Of a stretch of 64,000 nucleotides of DNA, positions 26,166 to 39,353 are shown one piece after another. The position numbers and the translations under genes were made by a program. Within the stretch, counting starts at the first letter, position 1; the number at the start of each line of letters is the position of its first letter. Under the pieces are notes generated by a model. That model saw only the letters and a list, made by a program, of their open reading frames with translations, had not been told where the DNA came from and did not search any database. Source of the DNA: Hyalella azteca (taxonomy: Eukaryota > Arthropoda > Malacostraca > Amphipoda > Hyalellidae); assembly GCF_000764305.2 (NCBI RefSeq), contig NW_025935155.1:192259-256258 (forward strand), read 5' to 3'.

Positions 26166-26940
26166 AGGTTTAACGTGGGCATTTGGTTGTATTACTGTCG
26201 TGGCTTGCGATTGAATTTTTCAGATATTGCGACAAAATAAAGTAAATTGTAGCAAACTAGGGGTAGAATAATACAGAATGGTTGCAAACCAGGTTGGAGA
26301 AATCTAAGTGGTAAACTATATGATTGAACGAGTGCAGAATGTGAATTTGTGTTATTATGCAACTTTATATAAAACTAAACCATTTCTCTGACATAGAATG
26401 AGATATTTTATGGAGACAGCCAATAACACACTGTTAGATATAAAATAGTCATTTTATTATTTTATTATATTATTCTCAACTCATTTCCACAAAACAATAT
26501 TCATATTCCGGTTGGAGCGGAGACAGAGCCTTTCGAAAATGAGCGGCAATAGCAAGATCTATTCCTGATGTCTTTATTGCTCGCTTGCCAAGAGTCCGTT
26601 ACACATTTTGAAGAAAAAATATAACGATGTCAGGAATTCACCGAAGAGAAAGCGCCATTGTGGCAGTTCAGTAGCAAGAGAATTGAAGAATTAATAATGC
26701 CACTATTCAGACTAACACGTCAATAAATTGCCTTGTTGTGGCTTCGTAAAATTCAATTTATGTGCCTGCTGACTCACTTGGATACGTAGGCGTCCTTCCC
26801 TCACCTCCCAGCCACAGCGGGGCACAAATTGAATGATACGCTGTATGATCAACGTCAATAGCCCCGTTCCTAGCCCGCCCTCGGGCGCCTCGAGCGACGA
26901 CTGCGCTTACATGCATGTGTGTATAATGTATGACTCAATT

Positions 26941-27133
26941 GCATTTTTAGTATGGCGATGGCAATGCGTCTATTGCATATTTAGTATGATGGTGTCAATG
27001 AGTCCATTGCATATTTAGTATGATGGTGGCAATGCGTCTATTGCATATTTAGTATGGTGGTGACAATGTGTCCATTGCATGTTCAGCATGATGGTGGCAA
27101 TGAGTCTGCTGCATGTTCAGCGTGGCGGTATTA
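26941..27133 (+). repeat. 34-bp minisatellite
   Basis: About 5.7 units starting at 26941, 26975, 27009, 27043, 27077 and 27111, of the form GCATATTTAGTATGATGGTG followed by GCAATGCGTCTATT. The last two units share a variant GCATGTTCAGC start. Confidence 0.95.
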
Positions 27134-28779
27134 ATGAATCAATTACTTGTTATCTTGCAATTTAATTGGAGACGATCGACATGGTTGCATGTGAAACCAG
27201 TTCCTTTCCGAGTAGAGCTGAAGGAAAAGGACTGGTTCACATGAAATTAGTTTTAGTTTATACTTGCATCTTCTTGTGATCGGAAAATAAATTTCAGTTC
27301 AAAAAAATACGCTTAAAAATAATATCATGATGCTTCTGTATCTCTCAGTTTGTTGATGTGTCCAATTGTCCATGGACCCATGGTTGTCGTTAACTTTATA
27401 TAAAAGGCGGCGTGCCTGTTTTTCGCAATATGTGTCTTATAATAACAAATGGTTGAAAATTTTCAAATATTTATAGATTCTAAACTCGTATTATTGTTGG
27501 GGAAAACGTCAAAACTAGATCTTGCACATGGAAGGATATTTCAAATGCTCTACGGATTTGACAACCAATATTCAACTGTCAGATGAATTGAAAGATGTCA
27601 GATAATTTTTTTTTTGACGGTTAATACGGCAATTAAATGAAAAAATATATAGAATTTCTCATCGATATTTCTATTTTGCAATTCTAAATCTTCAAACACG
27701 GACGGAGTAGCTCGTTAAAGCTTGAAATTGACTGCCCTACCAAACTCAGACTTTTTCTCTGAAGCTTCAACTTCGAATCACTTTCATACACTTCAAAGTC
27801 AATGGCTTAAATTTACTCTTCCGAAAATATTGTGGCAATCAATGCTGAGATAGGTTATCAAACTTAGGTGATCTTGGACATTGGTGATTTTACTCTCTTT
27901 TAACCTCTTGTGTTAGAATCCTCCAGCGTTTGAAATGAGGTGCAACGTTTTTATGAAACTCCAGTGAAAGCTTCAAACCTTCAATATAATACTTGGATAA
28001 ACATAAATTTATCGTAACTTGACCATTATATTTGAAACATATAATATTATTCTTAAAACTTCGAAATTTGTCGGTATGTGAAACCCAAGATAATGCCGAA
28101 GCTCAACCTCTACGTTTCATTAATATAAATTCTAAAAATCATCAATAATAACCATTTAATCGATTTGCAAATAATAATTGAGCTTGATTACATAGGGTCA
28201 TTGAATTGTCGAACTGAACAAACAATTAGGTCTGACGACCTCGTTTGCGTCTAACTATTTTCATACACTCATGAAACAGATTACGTAGACGCTCTCTGGA
28301 CTGAGTGGTATGCGTTAGGTTTTAGACCGTTGAAGGCGATTGACTGCCATTAACCTGGTCTAACGAAGCCGTTAGCTTCTTTATGAGCAACTCGAGAGCT
28401 TCAAAGTTACAATGGAGTTCCTGTATACGGCTTACGGTGGGGTTGATGGAGCTGGTGCAGAGACCGCTTCCTGGTTGTGCCCGCGGCTGAAGTGTTGGTG
28501 CGACGGAGGCGGAATTGATGTCGTGCAAGGGGAATGTAAGTGATGACGCATTTCCTATTATTTTTCCGATTGTAATAGTTCCTTAGGATTGTATTGAAGA
28601 ATATTTTGTGTTGTTGATTATTTAGCCACCGCATAAAAAATGAAAATGAACATGAACGGCACCAAGTGAGATAGCGTTCGCTCATGAATCTGACGGCAAA
28701 ATTTTCTGCAGAGCGGTCAGCAGAGCTGGGTTTTTCCGGTGTAGAAGTGATGGTGGCAGAGCGGTGAGAAGTGATGTTC

Positions 28780-28990
28780 GATAGAGTATTGATGGTGGCA
28801 GCAGTGTTCCGGCAGTGCAGTGTTAGCAGCTGCGCAGCACTGTCGGTAGAGCAACATTAGTGACAGAGCAGCGTTATTTGCAGAGCAGCGTTGCCTGCAG
28901 AGCAACATTAGTGACAGAGCAGCGTTGTTGGCAGAGCAACATTAGTGACAGAGCAGCGTTGCTGGCAGAGCAACATTAGTGACAGAGCAG
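28780..28990 (+). repeat. GCAGAGCAGCGTTG / GACAGAGCAACATTAG repeat
   Basis: 17-bp half-units CAGAGCAACATTAGTGA and CAGAGCAGCGTTGCTGG alternate to make a 34-bp higher-order unit, best preserved at 28880-28990. Confidence 0.9.
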
Positions 28991-28991
28991 C

Positions 28992-29059
28992 ATGATCGTC
29001 TCATTAGGTTGTACCCGTCCCTAATATGATCGTCTCATTAGGTTGTGCGTGTCCCTAAT
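28992..29059 (+). repeat. Two 34-bp units directly after the 34-bp higher-order array
   Basis: ATGATCGTCTCATTAGGTTG is followed by a 14-bp stretch ending CCCTAAT. This 34-bp unit occurs twice with a few changes. The period equals that of the unrelated array immediately upstream. Confidence 0.88.
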
Positions 29060-32000
29060 GATCACCTAATGATTGGCATATCTTTGTGTCTAATAATAGC
29101 CCCATAATCGGCGTGTCTTCGGGCGAAGATATCAGTTCTAAGTTAGTTGGCCTATTTCCGCAATGGTTGTCCTATCATCCACACGTCTAGGTCCCCTAAT
29201 CATCATCTTATCATTATCTTAAGTAGAATTATATGAGTGATAAACTTAATTTTTGATTTTATTCATATTCCCTACTTAGCTATGCATTTTCTACCACTTA
29301 TCAATGAAGAAGTCATCGATGTCAAATAGATTTCAATAAAATACTTAAAATTCATTTTTATTAGCGAAGTTTACCATTCGATCATTTAACACATTTCCAT
29401 CCATTCACCCGCTTGAAATAACCTTTTATTTTCCCCAGAAAATATTGAACAGTTGTCTGACATTATCGAACTGAAAATATCATTAATCCTTCTACTGGAG
29501 TTATCCATTTGCCGGTCATTGTACCAAAGCGGCATCAGGTCGCTCGTCGCGCTCTGCCTGATGCCCTGACTCAGCGCCGCGGTGCCCAGTGATATTCAGC
29601 TCAAGACGCTCACATTTACTCTTCCTAATATCCCGAGGCATTTGAAGAATAAATTATTTCATTCAATGTGAGAGAATTTCGGTTTAATACTTTCAGAATC
29701 TCTGACGTGTTGGGATGTACGGGGTGTGTTGGATTTTATGGGGTGATTTGTATTTGGAATGGGTGGTCTAAAATCCCTAATAGAGATGAAACTTCATGAC
29801 TGACCTTAACGAAATATTTAGCCGCAATTTCTGTGGTGATATGCGCTTAGGAAGTTTAAGTAACTCACTTTGCGAGCCAGCATTCACCGACTTTTATTCA
29901 ACTACAAAGGTTTTCGAGTTTGAACTTGAACGTTTAAGGTATAATTTCTTCAGGTCAGAGTAAAAGTAAATTTATTTCCGTTTAAAGCATCGTGTGTCTG
30001 TCGTTCCCGTGTAGTGTCGTGCACGACGATTCCCGATCTTCGGGAATCCGCGACTTGTCCGGATTTCTACCCGCAAATCATTGACCTTAGATTTATGGCT
30101 CCCCTAGCTTGTAGCCAAGATGTATATACTCGTCGCCGATACCTTCGTCCTAAATAAACATGGCTGGAATTTGTTCCCTATTTCAAGATTATTTGTGAAA
30201 TACTATTAATTTCAGGATTGTTATATTGTTAATTTGTATTTGTAATATAAAATTCGTAGAGTGGAGCAATTTGTAAATGCGTATTTTAGTTTTGCTTTAA
30301 AGTGAATATTATTATGTACCAGCTACTTGACACGGCAATGCTCGGTATAGATAATCGCCTAAAATTGGAAAACCCCTTAATAATTAACAAAATAAAGTTT
30401 ACAGAATGTTAACGGTGTAAATAAGGGAAAAAGCCTTTAACAGTCGTTTCTTGGCTGGGAGGAAATAGGCATTTCGAAAACTATCTCACAAGTTTAATGC
30501 TCTTAGATTAAAACAAAAAATACTAATCAGTTTCACCCCTTCACTACTCAGTTATGTCATACCTCATGATTTCACATATAAAATTGAAATTTTAGATGAC
30601 TAACTTTGAATGAAATGTTTTGTTTAGCTTTTGTGCGCGTAGGAGAGAAAGTAAAAAATACAATTGATTTTCTGAATTTAATTTAGTAAGCCCAATACGG
30701 CGAAAGTTAATCGGTTAGCCTTCGACCCACTCGGCGATCTCATGCACCGAGTTTCGGTCAGAATTTTTCAGTCAATTGGACGGGCCCTGAGGACGCGACT
30801 GTAGCATGGATCGTGCCTGGCATTGCGATACATGATATCGCCGACGCCATCGCCCGACTTCTCATTGTAGCTTTCTTTTGAGGTCCACCGTGCCCTATAA
30901 TTGATACTTTTTATAGAGCGAATGTCGGGCGACTATTTCTTCGAGTCATTATGGCGACGTGAGCAAGGGGTCTGATAGGCTCTTAGCCTCACTTGCAGAG
31001 CATCGTTTGCTGTTATGGTCTGCAGTGGCTATTTCTGTGACGGTCTTCAATGGATTTGGTTAGAAGATTGTTGTATATAAGAAAAGCGTAGCCCATTGTA
31101 TTTATCTTAGAGGAGACGATAGTTCATAGTCCTAAAATGGTTTTGTGGAGGTGTACCGTAGTTGGTTACCATGCTTTCTCCAGACTACGTCAAATTTGTG
31201 AAGGTTTACGAAACGGAATTTTCTAATTTACAACAACGATTTGACGTGGGTTTCAAGGAGGGGGTGAAATGAGGCTTTGTCTGGTATGATGCAGTTGATT
31301 TGAATGTCATAACCTATACAAATTGGGCTTGGTAGTTGTGTGTACAGAGGATTCTGCAGTGTAAATTCTTGTTTTATTTCCACTGGATATAATTTATTGG
31401 GTTCACATTGGATATTACTATAACGGATTGATATTGCTCCTGCTGTTTGCAGCATACAATATAATATTGCATGCATAGGATTGGTAGTTTTGAAGCTAAA
31501 TGAGCGTCAATATTTCTATAATCTAAAAATATCTTCCCGTCTATACTGGTACATGCACTGAGTCTCTGTATACCTAACGGTACCGGTACACTTTTCCCCA
31601 GTATCTCTAGCTGGTATGCCCGGCGCTAGTGACGCCGGATTCCAATCCGCAGTTCCGCGGACCCGCAGCGCGGAAGGCAGTTCTGAAACTTTACCGGATA
31701 TTGCAAGACTCGTCTCACCAAAAATATCTTCCATATTTCTAGCTGCGGAGTACAGGATAGAGAGGATAGCCTTCAGATAATTCTTCTTCCTTGTCTTTCT
31801 TCGTTAAATTCTCTTTCTGTGTAATTTTCAATCGTTCTATTCTTTTAATTCGTCATTGGTTTTCATACATATGGACTTTTTATTTAGTTATGATTGGAGT
31901 TGATGCAATTAAATTTTATCCATTATACAATACTTTAAATCTTTATCAATTTTTATTTGTTTATTAATCAAATTGTCGAACCAAAATCAGCAAGTGGCAG

Positions 32001-34223
32001 ATCTGTTTGAACCTTATGAAGGTTTTCATATATATGTGTTTAAATATTTATGAATAAACAGGGATTTTATAGGTAATCCTTAGTTTTAAAAATCCTTCAT
32101 TATCAGTATTATCGCAGCTCTCGAATGTTGTCTTTCTATCAAAGAGGTTCGTAAAAATCTTTACTTGAATTTTGCAGCGGGTTCTAACGAAGCCAATTAG
32201 TCGGACAGTGACGCGCATTTTTAAGAAAAATGACGGGCAAAAAAGCTCACCAGTTCAAAAGATGCGGGAATTATTGTTACGGCTTTGCAGGGAACAAGAA
32301 ACAAAATTATCTGGAATTACGTGAAAGCTATTAAAGAAGAAGCCTGGTAATTAAAAAGAATGGGTAATTTATTGGGAAAGTAAGAGCGGCTGCAAATTCA
32401 ATCAGTTGTGTAGGACGGAGGAAGAATTGAAAGTTTATTGTCCCGAAGAAATGAAGTGGTATTCATTTAATTCCAGTTCTATGAAGTTTCATTTTTTACT
32501 TGTGCTTTGATAATTCTGCATTCATTTGTGTTGAACTCTATTATGCAAATGAAACTCCTTATAAGTGGCGTTTTTGAAATGTTTGAAAATAAACGTCAAA
32601 TTTTTCTCTTTTGCGTCACTAATTCAACTCTTTACTACTACACACTTTGTACACTTTTGTACAAAGTACTTTTTGTACTTTTTTGTACTTTACACTACAC
32701 TACACTCTTACTCTACACTCTATATTACGTACTATACTCTTTACTACTAGACATCAGTGACTTGAAACTTCTTCGAAAAGTTCCTTCATTTGAAATAGCG
32801 TTTCACATCTCTGGCTGTTATAAAGATGTAATGAAATGAAGTATTAAGGGCCAGAAGCTTTACTTTACGACGTGCTCATGATCACAGGTCACGACCTTCT
32901 CCCAGCTCCAGGTCGCCATGCTTGTCTCAATCAGGCCCGCACATTTGCTCGACAAACAAACCTGTTTGCCGGGGCTCACTTTTTTCACTGTAACGAGTGC
33001 ACATGCAACGCATCTTCTATTCTTTTTGGTGCAGGATCCTGACGTGCGTGAGGGATTTTGTATTAATTCTCAAATTTTTTGTGCGCCTGTTTCTAGGACC
33101 AAAATAACATCAATCATATTCGAAATATTAGAAATTACGTTGAGGTCTTTGTTCTTATTATTGAGCCTAAAGTTTATTACTATCGTACTAGTAACTCTCG
33201 AAAAAAAAAATATTTTTAGTCTTCTGATCACTTTTTTTTCTAATAATCATGAGTTAATGATCCTGGTGATATTATGGAATAGATTTAAACAGCGTATATA
33301 GGCCCACACAGCGATTAATTGCCTATGCATCGTTTTATCTTTTGCTCTATATTGAAAATTTTATCTGTATTGCATAGACTTTTCTAGGTTTTAACCTCAA
33401 CAAACCCTTATCTTCAAGCGGCACATTAGAGTCTTACTCTGCAGCGTCTAGAGAGCGTAGGCCTGTAGGATATTTATCAGGGACCGGGATGCCACGTAAG
33501 CCACGAGATAACGTCCCTAGGACGCACCAAGCCGCTACGCTGAGGATAAAAGCCTCCGGAGCAGCAAAATCCACTTGACCAGAATCGCCAATCGCCTTAC
33601 GAAGTGCGCTGCCTCCTTGCACTGAAGCAGGGTTTCTCACTCTTGAAACTCTACGGTTAACACGGCCACAATTTCTCGTAAAGTTATTGAAATGACAGGT
33701 TTTCTTCTTCAGTAAATACGCCAGTAAAAGGTACGGTACTAGGATTGCAATATGAAATCTGTGAAGGAAGATCTGCCGTAATATGGTGTAACGTCCGGGG
33801 TAATAGCTTTTGGGACTTGGAGAAATTAATTGGCTTTATCAGAAGTAGTTTATATAATTTTTTTGTATAATCATGTAACATAAGTGCAATTTTGTATAAT
33901 ATAAAAAAATCTTTCTTGTACTTGTCCTTGGTTGTTTTATGCGGGGCATCGAGAATTTGCCGGTTAATTTCTACTTCAGGTTATAAACTCATAAACATAA
34001 AGAATTTTTATTGACATTTAGAATTTGCTGTAATAGACACTAAATTTGTACGTTGGTCTGTCTAAATTAAACATGAATTATGCAGCGAAAATCTTGTATA
34101 ATTGAAAAAATAGCGCATCTCACACCTCCTTTGTGATTATCACCGCGGCGATAATTTCCGATCACAAAGACGATAATTTCCGCTGTTGCTCGTGTTGGTT
34201 CGACAAGTGAATTTAAACAAAAT
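29060..34223. other. No gene seen; GC-rich island at 33.43-33.64 kb
   Basis: AT-rich except for the 182-bp insert at 31538 and a GC-richer island (33434-33640) with a 68-codon minus-strand frame I cannot place. A TAC/CTACACT low-complexity tract lies at about 32635-32750. A small hairpin GATTCCCGA/TCGGGAATC sits at 30028-30048. Confidence 0.55.
31538..31719. mobile_element. GC-rich 182-bp insert between 13-bp direct repeats, SINE-like candidate
   Basis: AAAAATATCTTCC occurs exactly at 31525-31537 and 31720-31732, as expected of a target-site duplication. The enclosed DNA is much more GC-rich than its surroundings. It contains TAGCTGGTATG and GATTCCAATCC, loosely like tRNA A and B boxes about 28 bp apart. 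No poly-A or simple tail was seen and no TIRs, so the class is uncertain. Confidence 0.5.
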
Positions 34224-34391
34224 AAGAGATGCAGGCTACAGGCACTCCTCATGTAAGAGATGCAGGCTACAGGCACTCCTCATGTAAGAGATGCAGGCTA
34301 CAGGCACTCATGTAAGAGATGCAGGCTACAGGCACTCCTCATGTAAGAGATGCAGGCTACAGGCACTCATGTAAGAGATGCAGGCTACAGG

Positions 34392-34429
34392 CTGTCTCTT
34401 ATACACATCTAGATGTGTATAAGAGACAG
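34392..34429. other. Nextera mate-pair junction adapter (artefact), copy 1
   Basis: The segment is CTGTCTCTTATACACATCT followed directly by its reverse complement AGATGTGTATAAGAGACAG. This is the 38-bp junction of two Tn5 mosaic ends used in Nextera mate-pair libraries. It lies inside a minisatellite and is an untrimmed adapter carried into the assembly. Confidence 0.97.
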
Positions 34430-34489
34430 CTGCATCTCTTACATGAGTGCCTGTAGCCTGCATCTCTTACATGAGGAGTGCCTGTAGCC

Positions 34490-34527
34490 CTGTCTCTTAT
34501 ACACATCTAGATGTGTATAAGAGACAG
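34490..34527. other. Nextera mate-pair junction adapter (artefact), copy 2
   Basis: This is a second exact copy of the same 38-bp junction. The 60 bp between the two copies (34430-34489) is the minisatellite in reverse orientation, as expected for the far side of a circularised mate-pair fragment. Confidence 0.97.
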
Positions 34528-34742
34528 AGGCTACAGGCACTCCTCATGTAAGAGATGCAGGCTACAGGCACTCCTCATGTAAGAGATGCAGGCTACAGGC
34601 ACTCCTCATGTAAGAGATGCAGGCTACAGGCCAGGCACTCCTCATGTAAGAGATGCAGGCTACAGGCACTCCTCATGTAAGAGATGCAGGCTACAGGCAC
34701 TCCTCATGTAAGAGATGCAGGCTACAGGCACTCCTCATGTAA

Positions 34743-37700
34743 GTTTCATCACGTTGACGAGAGTGTACGTCGTCTGTTACGCCAAGCTTGTAAGGAACAC
34801 ACATTGTTCGGCGGGGAGGTCGTGAGCTTCTTTATTGCCTCTTCAATAACGCAACTTTTCTAGGCTCTTCAAAGACCCCTCAAAAGAACGTAATTTTGAA
34901 ATAATTATGTCGAACTTGGTACGGGGAATGTCATGAAGACTTATCAATTTTCGCATCATATGAGATAAAATTTTCGCATTTATGCTAGGGGAGGCGTTTA
35001 TACTAAATTTTCAAATTATATGGAGGATATTTTTGTGTGTAATTATGCGTTAACGATTCCTAGTATTGAAATGCATAATTTATTATGTGATATATGGTAT
35101 AATTATAATTGTATACTGGATTAATTATTTTGGTATAATTTTTTTTCCAATAATATTCTCAAGTCAATTGTGGAAGCTGGGACAAAAGTGCAAACACTTT
35201 GTGTGTGAAATCTTATACAGAGCTCAGGTATTTTATGAAGCCAGAACTTCATAATAAAATAATTAAATAAAAAGAATTATTGCTTCTCTGTGACCGTCGC
35301 CGAGGACTAATTTCCCCTCCTTCTGATGAGGCAGAGCTAATTAATTTCCAGCATCTGAGCAGGTAGATTTTTCTCAAAATTTCCGATACACTTTTACTTT
35401 TGGAAGTATTTTCCTTCCTCAAATGAATCCTTGGGCTCGATGATTTTGGATGGAGGAAAAAATATCAAATAGAGCTGCACTTTTTTCTTTCTCCGATAGA
35501 ACAGTGCAAATAAATTTTCCACCTTATCGAGACACGGAGTTTTATTTTTCTCCGTCGGCGAGATGAGAAGAAGTCCTCTCGATCGCAGAGAGCGAGAAAA
35601 ATTCTCTTTTATTATAGTCGAGGTGAAGGGAATAGAAGGAAATTCTTTATGATTCGCGTGGATACAGATTTCCTTTAGCATTTTGCAGATTGGGATCGCA
35701 GGAGTGAAATATTCTTTTTTATCTCCAAATAGAAGAATCGAAAGAATGAAATCCTCTATCATTGCATGCGGGAGTTCAATTCAGTGGAAGTGATCGCTCG
35801 TGTCAGCGTTTGACATTAGAAAAAAACTATGGAAAATGACATTTGAAAGGAACTATGGAAAATGACTTTTGATGAATTACAGATCAGTGATGATCGAATT
35901 CCTCCCTCACAATTAACCTCTCGCCCACACGCTTTCTAACTTCGTGTCCCTCCTATCATGCACCGTTCCCAATGTAGTTGATTTAAATTGAACTTATATT
36001 TCAAAGGCACAGAGACGTTTAACATATCTCAGCGGTCATCGTAATGACAAATATTTATGCAGGAGAATATTTTGGTTATATATTTATCACTTCAGTGTTG
36101 CCTTCGTCGGTTGGGCAGTCTTTAAGAATATTTATTCCGAACTATTTTCCACTGTTAATTGCGTGGCAATAGTTATTTCATTAACCTTCAACATGAGTCG
36201 TGACCTTGAAAAATTAAACGTATTTTACCTCACCTGTCAACGCATGAGAAAAAGTGCTGTTTTAATTTTTCCCTAGGGAATGTTATTCTTGATATTGAAG
36301 ATATTAATTTTGTCAGCAGTTGATATTCACGTATCAAACAGCATCGTTACATGATGCTCCAATCACAAGTTTTTAACATTTCCCACTTCGTTTTAAATAA
36401 TATTTTTCCACTTGAATGAGGGTTTTCGCTCTACGACAATATCATTTCTTGGACGGCAAAAAGAGGCAGTAAAGTGGTCGATTTTTCAGGTGTCGCTGTC
36501 GCATTAGACGCGTGATGGCGGGAGCGAGGTGATAACGGCAGATAATGGTGATGGATAAAGGGTCCAAATGATAGATAACGGGCCGTGATGGCGGATAGAG
36601 CGAAGAGGATATGGATGCGATAATTTACTTAGTATTAACATTACTTTGCTTGAATCATTGTGTTGAAGTGACAAAACAAATCACGAATGTTCCATCTCAA
36701 ACAAATCATGAAACTTGATGATTATTGTCATTATTTGCAATAGTTAAATATCAAATGGGTCTGCATCCTGTGAGGAATTTTTAAACTTTCCCATAGCATC
36801 CTCCATGATTTTTTTTCTGAAATTCTGTTAGCACATCATTTTTCTTGCACTGATCAACCAATGAAGATTGACGACCATGCGCATTGCACCGCAGTGCACA
36901 CACTCCCTGTACAGCTCCCCTGTACAGCTCGGTGAGCTCGGTGTGGATGCCAATAGTGATGCAATACTGATAATGTGAAGTGCAGCACTCATAGCTTATT
37001 GTAAGGCGGGCAAGTATGATAACACTTAATCTAATATATGACTCATAGATGAACTAGAAATGAATGAGTGTGCGTAGAATGCTGTTCATACGGTGTCAAA
37101 CTCGCAGGTTTTGAATGCGCAAAAAGTATTTAAAAGTGTTTTTACTTACTTAATAAATGAAAAGGCTGTTATCATCTTAAATTACGTTAAGTCACAATTA
37201 GCACTCTTGCCGTTCATTGTTCAGCTCGAGAAGTCGCAGTGGTTCTTTGCAGTGTATAGAAGTGAAGCCGAACGGCGTTCTCTGAGCGCTAACTTTTCCC
37301 TGAAGTTACTAATGACGAAGAATTGTACAACGGCTTTTCAGTTTCTACTTGAGATTATTTATTACATTCACTTCATTAATGAAGAAACTGAGAGCTGAAT
37401 GCTAAGTTAAGATTGCCTCTGTAATAAATTGTGCAAAGTTTGTACCGCAGGTGCAGAAAAACTTATTTATGCTCAATTAGTTACGTCAACTTTTTTTGTT
37501 ATGGGAAATGTAAAGTGGATTTATCAAGGCTCTTATTAAGTTTATTAAATTAAATGACTTATCAATATTCAGTAAGTTCTTAACGCTTACATTACTAAGC
37601 ACTTAATTACATCCTAATACATTTTGACTTACATTGCTTAAGTGTTCGAAGTGTATGCTCAATATATTATACTATTGGATCGATTATAAGTCTGATTGAC

Positions 37701-38078
37701 CAAAGAAAATTTTTGTTTCCAGCGCTGAAAACGCCGGACTTAGGCTATGGACACTGTATAATGCATTTTCCAACCTGCGCGATTAGCAAGAAAAGGGTGC
37801 GCGTGCGTCTGGTCTAGACTTGACCGCTGTTGATTGGACTTGCTTGCTCTATTTATGAAAATTTCAATTGAAATGATGCAACGGAAGTCAAGAATTTTCC
37901 CTTTTAATTCAAAGAGATGCCAGTACAAAATTAAATAATTTCAGAGTACTGAAGTCGGGCGTTCAAATTGAAGGCACAACAAACTGTAAAGATTTTCAAT
38001 AAAACATTTTATTATTTCTGAAGAGTGAGTGCTTGCAGGGGATTTTCTTTCTCACCAGCAAGCAGGAGTGCCTGAAAA
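34743..38078. other. No gene seen
   Basis: AT-rich sequence. The longest frame is 122 codons on the minus strand (35394-35762) with no recognisable domain. An imperfect 30-bp duplication of CTATGGAAAATGAC occurs near 35828-35870. Confidence 0.55.
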
Positions 38079-38080
38079 TA

Positions 38081-38458
38081 CAGGGTGAACCAGAATTAAC
38101 TGACCCTTTTAATTTGTTAATAAATAAAAATCTAAGAACGTTATGAAGTTAAAACTTGTTTTATTTAAGAGAAGAACATTTTTATGGTAATATTGTATCC
38201 TAGTTTTTAGGATACAATAACTAACTAGGATACAATATTATATACAATATTTTAACTAATACATATTGTTTATACATAATAGATATTTTAACTAATACAA
38301 TAATAAAATATTGCAATAGGATACAATATTTTAACTAGGATACAATATAACCATAAAAATGTTCTTCTTTTAAATAAAACAAGTTTCAACTTCATAACGT
38401 TGTTAGTTTTTTTATTTATTAACAAATTAAAAGGGTCAGTTAATTCTGGTTCACCCTG
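38081..38458. mobile_element. 378-bp foldback MITE with arms of about 125 bp and TA target duplication
   Basis: It begins CAGGGTGAACCAGAATTAAC and ends with the reverse complement, and TA lies on both sides (38079-38080, 38459-38460). Each arm continues for over 100 bp with small differences: AAAAGGGTCAGT, a TTTATTTATTAAC stretch, CTTCATAACGTT, ACATTTTTATGG and TAGGATACAATA all reappear inverted. The middle holds short repeats of GGATACAATATT. There is no ORF of note. Confidence 0.88.
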
Positions 38459-38998
38459 TACTAGTAAACGCTTGTTATAGTTCAAGATTCATTTATAATA
38501 CACGTATTCAGTGTACATGACTGATGTTCCCTTACCGCTATTGTGTACCTTAATATTCCTGAGAGACGTGAGACGATAATATGAATAAAAATTGTTAAGG
38601 TGGATACAATATAAAAACTGAATTCATAAAACTACTGATTGCAAAAGCATTATTATTCCAGAAAATATACATTATTTCTTTACTAATCGTTTTTATCATC
38701 GTTGCCGTAAGATTGCCCTCACCTCAAGTACACATATTTGAGTGCTTGCAATTACAGACTGATGAAAATTATCCGATGGCCAAGAAATGGCATAAAATGA
38801 AGACGACATTGAAGCTACCATTGGTAGTGTGTAGAGGGCAAAGCAGTTGTGCAAATTCGGAAGCGTGTTGCACTGCAGTACTGATGGAGTCCCATTCCAA
38901 GACGCAGTGCTTTCTGCAGTCCCGCACTAAAACACTCCCTAATGGGACCATAAAAGCCACGCCGCACAGGGCCCACGTACACTTCCCATAATAGACTG

Positions 38999-39353
38999 TA
39001 ACATTCACTGGAAATACTCGTCGATGATACTTTTTGATGATTGTCATATCCTGTAATAATGGCTGGAAATAATCGTCACTAGTACGTTGTGCGGGATACC
39101 ATATATAGTTTGTAACGCTCACTAATATTACTCACTAGTTACCCTCAGCCTCACTAAAACCCTCACTCACTAAAATTACACAACTTACTCGTTATGCGGA
39201 ATTCCATAGTCTTTAACTCTCACTGGAAATACTCGTCAATAATACGCTATGTGGAATACCATAGTCTGTAATACTCATTAGAAATACTCTGCGATAATAC
39301 GTTATGTGGTATAAGATTGTCTGTCATTGGAAATACTCTGCGAAAATGCGTTA
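38999..39353 (+). repeat. Degenerate repeat, unit about 60 bp
   Basis: Diverged units share CACTGGAAATACTCGTC, AATACGTTATGTGG and ATACCATAGTCTGTAA. Five or six units are recognisable. Confidence 0.8.

Larger units (their letters stand above)
34224..34742 (+). repeat. 31-bp/28-bp minisatellite interrupted by adapters
   Basis: Units read AAGAGATGCAGGCTACAGGC followed by ACTCCTCATGT (31 bp). A 28-bp variant lacks three bases in the CTCCTC part. More than a dozen units are present. The array between 34392 and 34527 is corrupted by sequencing adapter, so its true length and order are unknown. Confidence 0.95.

Noticed and set aside
33434..33640. 68-codon frame or foreign fragment in a GC-rich island
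   Set aside because: No motif, no ribosome-binding or operon context, and no clear target duplications; recorded only as a composition outlier.
34224..34742. CRISPR-like array or Tn5 insertion
   Set aside because: Units are contiguous without unique spacers, and the mosaic-end palindromes are the exact Nextera junction with no transposon cargo between them.
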